Origin: Acidobacteriota bacterium
GTDB taxonomy: Bacteria; Acidobacteriota; UBA6911; RPQK01; JADFOI01
Direction of reading: 5' to 3'
Length of the DNA stretch: 9,825 nt
NCBI GenBank assembly: GCA_030624355.1
Contig: JAUXKG010000056.1
Span: 1-9,825, forward strand
Shown piece after piece: positions 5,916-9,825 of the stretch. The notes under the pieces were generated by a model. That model had not been told where the DNA came from. It made no database searches and saw only the letters and a program-made list of their open reading frames with translations. Numbering within the stretch: position 1 is the stretch's first letter; each line of letters begins with the position of its first letter. The position numbers and the translations under genes are program-made.

Positions 5916-6494
5916 ATGCTGCGAATATTGTTTGTCTTACTGTTCCTCTGTCCCATTTGGGGTATGGCCCAGCAGCCCCAAGAGGAAGAGGCTGAACCTT
6001 CTCTGTTTGAACTGGCGAACCGGGAGCGAGAGCGAAGAGCCGGGCTGAAAGAGGTCCCGATCATCACCCATGCCGACCTGAAAAATATGAGAGGTCTGAT
6101 CAGTACTGCCCAGGCTCCTGCAGCGGCAGCCTCGGAAGAGGCCGGTGAAGGTGCAGGCGAGGGAGCGGGAGCGGGAGCGGACCCGTCCCCTGAGGAGAAT
6201 CTCTCTGACTTGACGGCTCAGTTTGCTGAAGCCCGCCTCGACGTCAAGAATGCCGAGACCCAGAGCAATGTACTCCAGCTCAAGATGAACGATCTGCGCA
6301 ATGCCTATTTCGCAGAGACCGATGGCGCGACCCAAGCCAGGCTCCAGCAGGAGCTGGAACAGAACTTACAGGACATTGAAGCCAGCAAGCAGCAGGTTCA
6401 ACAAGCCCAACAGGCCTTGCAGCAGCTTCAGCAGCAAGCCGCCCAGGCCGGCCTGCCGCCCGGAGAGGTTCGGGAGCTGTCAGGCACCCGGTAG
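5916..6494 (+). CDS. Secreted coiled-coil protein of unknown function
   Basis: 192 aa. A signal peptide, MLRILFVLLFLCPIWGMA, is probably cut after residue 18, leaving an acidic start. An N-terminal block, SLFELANRERERRAG then VPIITHADL (29-54), resembles a pattern I associate with small exported proteins of Acidobacteriota. A Gly/Glu/Ala-rich linker follows (about 75-90, encoded by GAGCGG-like units), then a long heptad-type helix from about 95 to 177, ending in a Gln-rich stretch (VQQAQQALQQLQQQ) that should form a coiled coil. There is no enzyme motif. It follows the pilin genes by 18 bases but has its own -10 box and no Shine-Dalgarno, so it may be transcribed separately. Its place in the pilus system, if any, is unknown. 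Its stop is four bases from the convergent menG stop. Confidence 0.8.
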   Translation: MLRILFVLLFLCPIWGMAQQPQEEEAEPSLFELANRERERRAGLKEVPIITHADLKNMRGLISTAQAPAAAASEEAGEGAGEGAGAGADPSPEENLSDLTAQFAEARLDVKNAETQSNVLQLKMNDLRNAYFAETDGATQARLQQELEQNLQDIEASKQQVQQAQQALQQLQQQAAQAGLPPGEVRELSGTR

Positions 6495-6498
6495 ACCA

Positions 6499-7293
6499 CT
6501 AACCGGCAGATCTCTTGTAACCCATGTGTAGTGTGACTACTCCCAAGGTCAACGAGTAGTGACCTACATCCGCAAAACCAGTCTCACGGATCATCTGATC
6601 CACCTTCCCGGGAGCCGGAAACTCCTGCACCGATTCAGGGAGATAGGAATAGGGACCCGATTTCCCCGATACCAGGTGACCGATCCGTGGCAATAGCTGG
6701 GTAAAATAGAATAGATAGAGCTGCCGAAAGACCGGAATCTGAGGCTGCGAGAACTCCAGCACGGCCAGCCCTCCTCCCGGCCGAAGCACCCGGTGAATTT
6801 CCTGTAGACCCCGGTTGTAATCCTCCAGGTTTCTCAATCCAAAGGCCACTGTCACGGCATGAAAGGAACGCGAAGGAAAGGGCAAGTTCAGTGCATCTCC
6901 TTCCACAAACCGAATTTTGCTGTCTAGAGCCTTCTCCTTCACCTTTTCTCTTCCCAGAACCAACATGGGATGGCAAAAGTCACAGCCCAACACCGAAACC
7001 TCCTTGGACAGCTGGAGCGCCAGATCGGCGGTACCGGTACAAAGATCCAGAACCACTCCGTCACGGGGCAAGAAAGGGGACAGCTTCCGGACGGTAACAC
7101 GTCTCCAGTACTGATCAAGGGACAGGGAAAGCAATCGATTCAACAAATCGTAACGGTGAGCAATAGACGCAAACATGCTCCGAACCTGAACGGACTCCTT
7201 GTTCACAAACTGGTTCCTCGTGTCTTGAACACGAACCAACTCCCGACCAGCGCGGGCATCCTCATCCGCGCGATGAGGCGCTGGCACTAACAC
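6499..7293 (-). CDS. menG: Demethylmenaquinone methyltransferase (UbiE/MenG family)
   Basis: SAM-dependent C-methyltransferase for the last step of menaquinone (or ubiquinone) synthesis, converting demethylmenaquinol to menaquinol at the inner membrane. Motifs in the 264-residue form: FASIAHRYDLLNRLLSLSLD (41-60, UbiE signature 1), VLDLCTGTAD (81-90, SAM-binding motif I), EGDALNLPFP (131-140), FGLRNLEDY (151-159), and RVLRPGGGLAVLEFS (168-182, signature 2). The C-terminus GVVTLHMGYK is typical. I chose GTG 7293 because AGGAG (7301-7305) lies seven bases upstream; this overlaps the end of aroB by 32 bases and adds about 30 residues before the conserved core, more than most family members. The frame is open to 7350. 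MenG rather than UbiE is chosen because the setting suggests a menaquinone user. Confidence 0.9.
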   Translation of the reverse strand: MLVPAPHRADEDARAGRELVRVQDTRNQFVNKESVQVRSMFASIAHRYDLLNRLLSLSLDQYWRRVTVRKLSPFLPRDGVVLDLCTGTADLALQLSKEVSVLGCDFCHPMLVLGREKVKEKALDSKIRFVEGDALNLPFPSRSFHAVTVAFGLRNLEDYNRGLQEIHRVLRPGGGLAVLEFSQPQIPVFRQLYLFYFTQLLPRIGHLVSGKSGPYSYLPESVQEFPAPGKVDQMIRETGFADVGHYSLTLGVVTLHMGYKRSAG

Positions 7294-8374
7294 GTTTGGT
7301 CTCCTCCCACACCTCAGTGAGAGCCTTCTCCGGAACATCGCCCGTGACAATCGGCTTTCCGACCGCCCTGAGCAAGACGAAGAAGTTCTGGTTACCCAAA
7401 CGCTTCTTGTCCCGGCTCATAGCTTCCAGAATGTCTTCGGTGTGAAGAGTATGGATAGGGGGAAGATTTCCGACTTGAAGGATATTGCGAATGATCTCAT
7501 CGGCCACCGAGGTGTCCAGCTGGGCCTCCATGACGGAGAGGTGAGTGGCGGCTATCATTCCGTATGCCACCGCCTCTCCATGAGTCATCCCTTGAAAGTG
7601 GGCGGCCGCCTCCAGAGCATGGCCAAAGGTGTGCCCAAAATTTAAAATCCTGCGCAGATCCCTCTCCGTCTCATCATTCGAAATAATCTCCGCTTTGATC
7701 TCACAGCAACGGGTGATGACCCTCTCCAACACGGTAGGAGTCCTCTCCAGAATATCCTCCATCGAGTCGCGAACCAGTTCGGAAAACGGTTGATCATAGA
7801 TCAAACCGTACTTGACCACTTCGTAGAGCCCTGATTGAAATTCTCGTTGCGAAAGCGTAGAGAGGGTCTCGGTATCGATATAAACCAGATGGGGTTGATA
7901 GAAGGCTCCAATCATGTTCTTTCCCAGCATGTGGTTTACGCCTGTCTTGCCACCCACGGAACTGTCCACCTGGGAAAGCAAAGTGGTCGGGATCTGGATG
8001 TAGGGAATTCCGCGCAGAAAAGTGGCTGCCACAAAACCGGTGACGTCACCCGTCACCCCTCCCCCCAGTGCGGCCAGGGTCGAAGTCCGATCCGCTCTTT
8101 GAGCAATCAGGTAGGTGTAAATATTCTCTACCGTGTTCAAGTTCTTGTACTTCTCCCCGTCCGGAATCAAGATCTCGGTAACCTGGTAATCATTCTCCTG
8201 GAGCTTCTCTAGCAAATCTTTGCCGAAAAGCTTAAACAGGGAATCATTCGACACCAGGAAGATCCGTTTTCGAATCCCCCGCATTTCAAAAAGATCGGGC
8301 GACCGCTCAAGAAGGCCCGCCCCGATCAGGATATCGTAGCTTCTATTCCCGAGATTCACATGGACTGTCTTCAC
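7262..8374 (-). CDS. aroB: 3-dehydroquinate synthase
   Basis: Second step of the shikimate pathway: converts DAHP to 3-dehydroquinate using bound NAD+ and a divalent metal, in the cytoplasm. The 370 residues are full length. Motifs: PDGEKYKN (71-78), GGGVTGDVTGFVAATFLRG (104-122) for NAD binding, the block from IPTTLLSQVDSSVGGKTGVN (128-147) and GKNMIGAFYQP (151-161). Metal ligands are expected at E185 (LYEVVKYG), H248 (NFGHTFGHALE) and H265 (THGEAV). The start is GTG 8374, preceded by GAAGG seven bases upstream. The gene lies 128 bases after thiG and overlaps menG by 32 bases, so the shikimate and quinone enzymes are probably co-translated. Chorismate made downstream of AroB is the precursor of menaquinone. 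Confidence 0.96.
   Translation of the reverse strand: MKTVHVNLGNRSYDILIGAGLLERSPDLFEMRGIRKRIFLVSNDSLFKLFGKDLLEKLQENDYQVTEILIPDGEKYKNLNTVENIYTYLIAQRADRTSTLAALGGGVTGDVTGFVAATFLRGIPYIQIPTTLLSQVDSSVGGKTGVNHMLGKNMIGAFYQPHLVYIDTETLSTLSQREFQSGLYEVVKYGLIYDQPFSELVRDSMEDILERTPTVLERVITRCCEIKAEIISNDETERDLRRILNFGHTFGHALEAAAHFQGMTHGEAVAYGMIAATHLSVMEAQLDTSVADEIIRNILQVGNLPPIHTLHTEDILEAMSRDKKRLGNQNFFVLLRAVGKPIVTGDVPEKALTEVWEETKRVSASASSRG
7301..7305 (-). promoter_or_regulatory. Shine-Dalgarno site of menG, inside aroB
   Basis: On the minus strand AGGAG (part of GGGAGGAG) lies seven bases upstream of GTG 7293. It decides the menG start in a frame that is open further upstream and lies within the last codons of aroB. 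Confidence 0.55.
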
Positions 8375-8502
8375 GACTAAGCCTTCTCTATCCTGTTTCT
8401 TCTTTTGACACCGAACGACTTCGGTCCACGAGGCAGGCTTCCGGTTGTGTCAGGATCAGAATGAGGATCGGCAAGAGATATTTCTGACGGCTGACTCACC
8501 CG

Positions 8503-9276
8503 TTACTTGAGCATCCCTTCCAGAGGGCTGCTGGCCGCTGCGTAGAGTTTCTTTGGAATTCGTCCCGATCGATAGGCCAGCCGTCCCGCTTCGACAGCCA
8601 ATCTCATAGCCCTGGCCATAGCGACCGCATCCTTTGCCTGGGCAATTCCGGTATTCATTAGAACCCCATCTACTCCCAACTCCATGGCAACGGTCGCATC
8701 GGAAGCCGTGCCCACACCCGCATCCACGATCACCGGAACAGAAACGGTCTCCCGGATAATTCGAATATTGTTGGGATTTTGAATACCGAGACCCGACCCA
8801 ATGGGAGCCCCCAGCGGCATCACAGCTGCGGCTCCTGCCTCCTCCAGCCTCTTACAGACAACCGGGTCATCGTTCGTGTAAGGCAAAACAGTAAAGCCTT
8901 CCTTGACGAGAATGCGGGTAGCCTCCAACAGGGCCTGGTTGTCCGGAAACAGGGTTCGTTCGTCGCCGATCACTTCCAACTTGACCAGATCGGAAAGGCC
9001 GGCTTCTCTTCCCAGCCGGGCGTAGCGAACAGCATCTTTCGCCGTATAACACCCGGCAGTGTTGGGCAATATCACGAACTTCTCCCGGTCAATGTGATCC
9101 AGAAGCGACTCCTTACTCTGATCCGTCAGGTTGACGCGCCGGACGGCCACGGTTACGACTTCCGCACCACTCTCCTCGAAGCACTGCTTCATAATCGCGA
9201 AGCTCTCATACTTGCCCGTTCCCACAATGAGTCGGGAATGAAATTTTCTGTCTCCAAGCAGCAAGTAATCGGACAT
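8503..9276 (-). CDS. thiG: Thiazole synthase ThiG
   Basis: Forms the thiazole phosphate ring of thiamine from deoxyxylulose 5-phosphate, dehydroglycine and sulfur carried by ThiS thiocarboxylate; a cytoplasmic TIM-barrel enzyme. The 257 residues are full length. Diagnostic stretches: RLIVGTGKY (15-23), LPNTAGCYTA (70-79), VKLEVIGD (98-105) with the substrate-binding Lys K99, PLGAPIGSGLG (154-164), and VIVDAGVGTASDA (182-194) followed by DGVLMNTGIA. ATG 9276 shares its A with the TAA of thiS (TAATG), so the two are translationally coupled. The C-terminal SSPLEGMLK is usual. The thiazole partners ThiF and ThiO or ThiH are not in this window. Confidence 0.97.
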   Translation of the reverse strand: MSDYLLLGDRKFHSRLIVGTGKYESFAIMKQCFEESGAEVVTVAVRRVNLTDQSKESLLDHIDREKFVILPNTAGCYTAKDAVRYARLGREAGLSDLVKLEVIGDERTLFPDNQALLEATRILVKEGFTVLPYTNDDPVVCKRLEEAGAAAVMPLGAPIGSGLGIQNPNNIRIIRETVSVPVIVDAGVGTASDATVAMELGVDGVLMNTGIAQAKDAVAMARAMRLAVEAGRLAYRSGRIPKKLYAAASSPLEGMLK

Positions 9277-9494
9277 TACTCTTGGTCTCCGCCTCCTACA
9301 AAGTGGACGATCTCCACACTATCCCCTGAACCTAAGTGCTGTTTCGGCCATCGGTCCCGGCTGACGATCTCCTCGTTAACTTCGACAGCGATCTGCCTGC
9401 CTTCGAGTGACAGCTCACGAACCAGGTCGCTGATAGACCAAGCTGCCGGAACCCGGTTTGGTTCTCCGTTCACAATTATCTCAATTTTCTCCAT
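9276..9494 (-). CDS. thiS: Sulfur carrier protein ThiS with a three-residue C-terminal extension
   Basis: Ubiquitin-fold sulfur carrier that supplies sulfur to ThiG as a C-terminal thiocarboxylate. From ATG 9494 it is 72 aa: IEIIVNGEPNRVPAAWSISD, RQIAVEVNEEIV and the ending VEIVHFVGGG, all typical of ThiS. Functional ThiS must end in Gly-Gly so that ThiF can adenylate it. Here the glycines (67-69) are followed by DQE before the TAA. That tail would have to be removed, or a terminal glycine exposed, before sulfur can be loaded. Both GGAGGCGGA glycine codons and the tail lie where the ribosome site for thiG falls. The frame is open upstream to 9539, but 9494 matches family length; its own Shine-Dalgarno is weak. 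Confidence 0.9.
   Translation of the reverse strand: MEKIEIIVNGEPNRVPAAWSISDLVRELSLEGRQIAVEVNEEIVSRDRWPKQHLGSGDSVEIVHFVGGGDQE
9287..9297 (-). promoter_or_regulatory. Ribosome site of thiG inside the glycine codons of thiS
   Basis: On the minus strand AGGAGGCGGAG contains AGGAGG (9292-9297, 15 bases before thiG ATG) and GGAG (9287-9290, 10 bases before). The same bases encode the essential glycines of ThiS. GGAG is the better spaced site. Confidence 0.45.
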
Positions 9495-9825
9495 CCGGGT
9501 GAAACGCCATCCTGTCTCTGGTTCACTTTCATCCCCCAATAAGACCCATTCCCGAGTGCCTCTTTCGAATCATATCGTGGACCCCGATTGCCTGCAACTG
9601 AGAGGCTACCAACCAAACCGAGTCTTGTCTGTTGCTTAAAGTTCAAATGTGTGATCAGCAGCATCACCGAGTCAGTCACAGTACGTCAGCATTAGGAAGT
9701 AAGATAGGCCTAATTGTCGGTAAAGTAGGCTATTATGATCTTGAGGGTGAGGTCTGGAACAGAGGTTGGATTTTCCTGCTTCCATCCAAGAAACGGGTGA
9801 GCCAAAAAGAACAAAACTTCTACAG
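9495..9825. other. Region upstream of thiS without a supported gene
   Basis: Apart from the thiS leader and the predicted promoter, I see no supported gene. A plus-strand frame is open from ATG 9647 to the window edge (59 codons, beginning MCDQQHHRVSHSTSALGSK), but it has no ribosome site and no recognisable motif. A minus-strand frame at 9476-9679 likewise resembles nothing. The last 150 bases look more AT-rich than the genes to the left, in keeping with an intergenic stretch. Confidence 0.5.
9569..9597 (-). promoter_or_regulatory. Predicted promoter of the thiS-thiG-aroB-menG run
   Basis: On the minus strand TTGCAG (9592-9597) is followed after exactly 17 bases by TATGAT (9569-9574), a five-of-six -10 box. 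Transcription would start near 9562, leaving about 68 bases before thiS. I looked for a TPP riboswitch (CTGAGA box plus the CCTGAT/GGGTAAT-type second half) in the leader and did not find one. Confidence 0.35.

Noticed and set aside
8410..8425. ACCGAA-CGAC-TTCGGT hairpin between thiG and aroB
   Set aside because: The six-base-pair stem has no T tract on either strand and lies between two genes likely co-transcribed; too small to call a terminator or regulator.
9495..9660. TPP riboswitch ahead of thiS
   Set aside because: A CTGAGA string occurs at 9598-9603 but on the plus strand (wrong direction), and the other conserved TPP elements are absent.
9714..9739. Plus-strand TTGTCG/TATGAT pair
   Set aside because: The spacing is 14 bases, too short for a normal sigma70 promoter, and no supported gene follows.
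9647..9825. Plus-strand open frame running off the right edge
   Set aside because: No Shine-Dalgarno, no recognised motif and only 59 codons visible; it cannot be supported as a gene from this window.

Overview
The window reads as an ordinary chromosomal segment of a Gram-negative, menaquinone-making bacterium of moderate GC content. Acidobacteriota is my best guess, resting on the family resemblance of the secreted coiled-coil protein at 5916-6494 (an N-terminal ELANRERERRA / ITHADL pattern I associate with that phylum), on MenG, and on a type IV pilus minor pilin cluster. No taxonomic marker gene is present, so this is inference. There is no phage, integrase, CRISPR array, rRNA or tRNA.

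Layout. (1) 14-1033, minus: an exported M48 zinc metalloprotease with its own sigma70-like promoter. (2) 1212-2827, plus: the bifunctional NAD(P)HX repair enzyme Nnr. Its reading frame breaks once, near 1479-1481: the epimerase motifs lie in one frame and everything after them in another. (3) 2830-3294, plus: tsaE, for t6A tRNA modification. (4) 3241-3363: a 123-bp imperfect inverted-repeat (REP/MITE-like) element. It supplies the last 17 codons and the stop of tsaE and carries a terminator-like hairpin at each end. (5) 3412-5897, plus: four overlapping genes in the order FimT/GspH, PilV/GspI, PilW/GspJ, PilX/GspK, a complete set of type IV minor pilins or pseudopilins. Three of them start at GTG or TTG, so the natural ATG-like starts of the open frames mislead. 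(6) 5916-6494, plus: a secreted coiled-coil protein with a perfect TATAAT box only 10 bases before its ATG and no Shine-Dalgarno, so possibly leaderless. (7) 6499-9494, minus: a convergent thiS-thiG-aroB-menG run making the thiazole of thiamine, dehydroquinate for chorismate, and menaquinone. (8) 9495-9825: upstream region with a likely thiS promoter and little else.

How the genes fit together. The four pilin-like proteins would form the priming tip complex of a type IV pilus or type II secretion pseudopilus whose motor, secretin and major pilin are encoded elsewhere. AroB feeds chorismate, a precursor of menaquinone, and MenG does the last methylation of that quinone; their genes overlap by 32 bases. 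ThiS carries sulfur to ThiG; this ThiS has three residues after its glycine run.

I see no clearly new multigene system. The points most worth checking are the frameshift in nnr, the repeat element that has become the end of tsaE, the C-terminal tail of ThiS, and the possible leaderless transcript of the coiled-coil gene.
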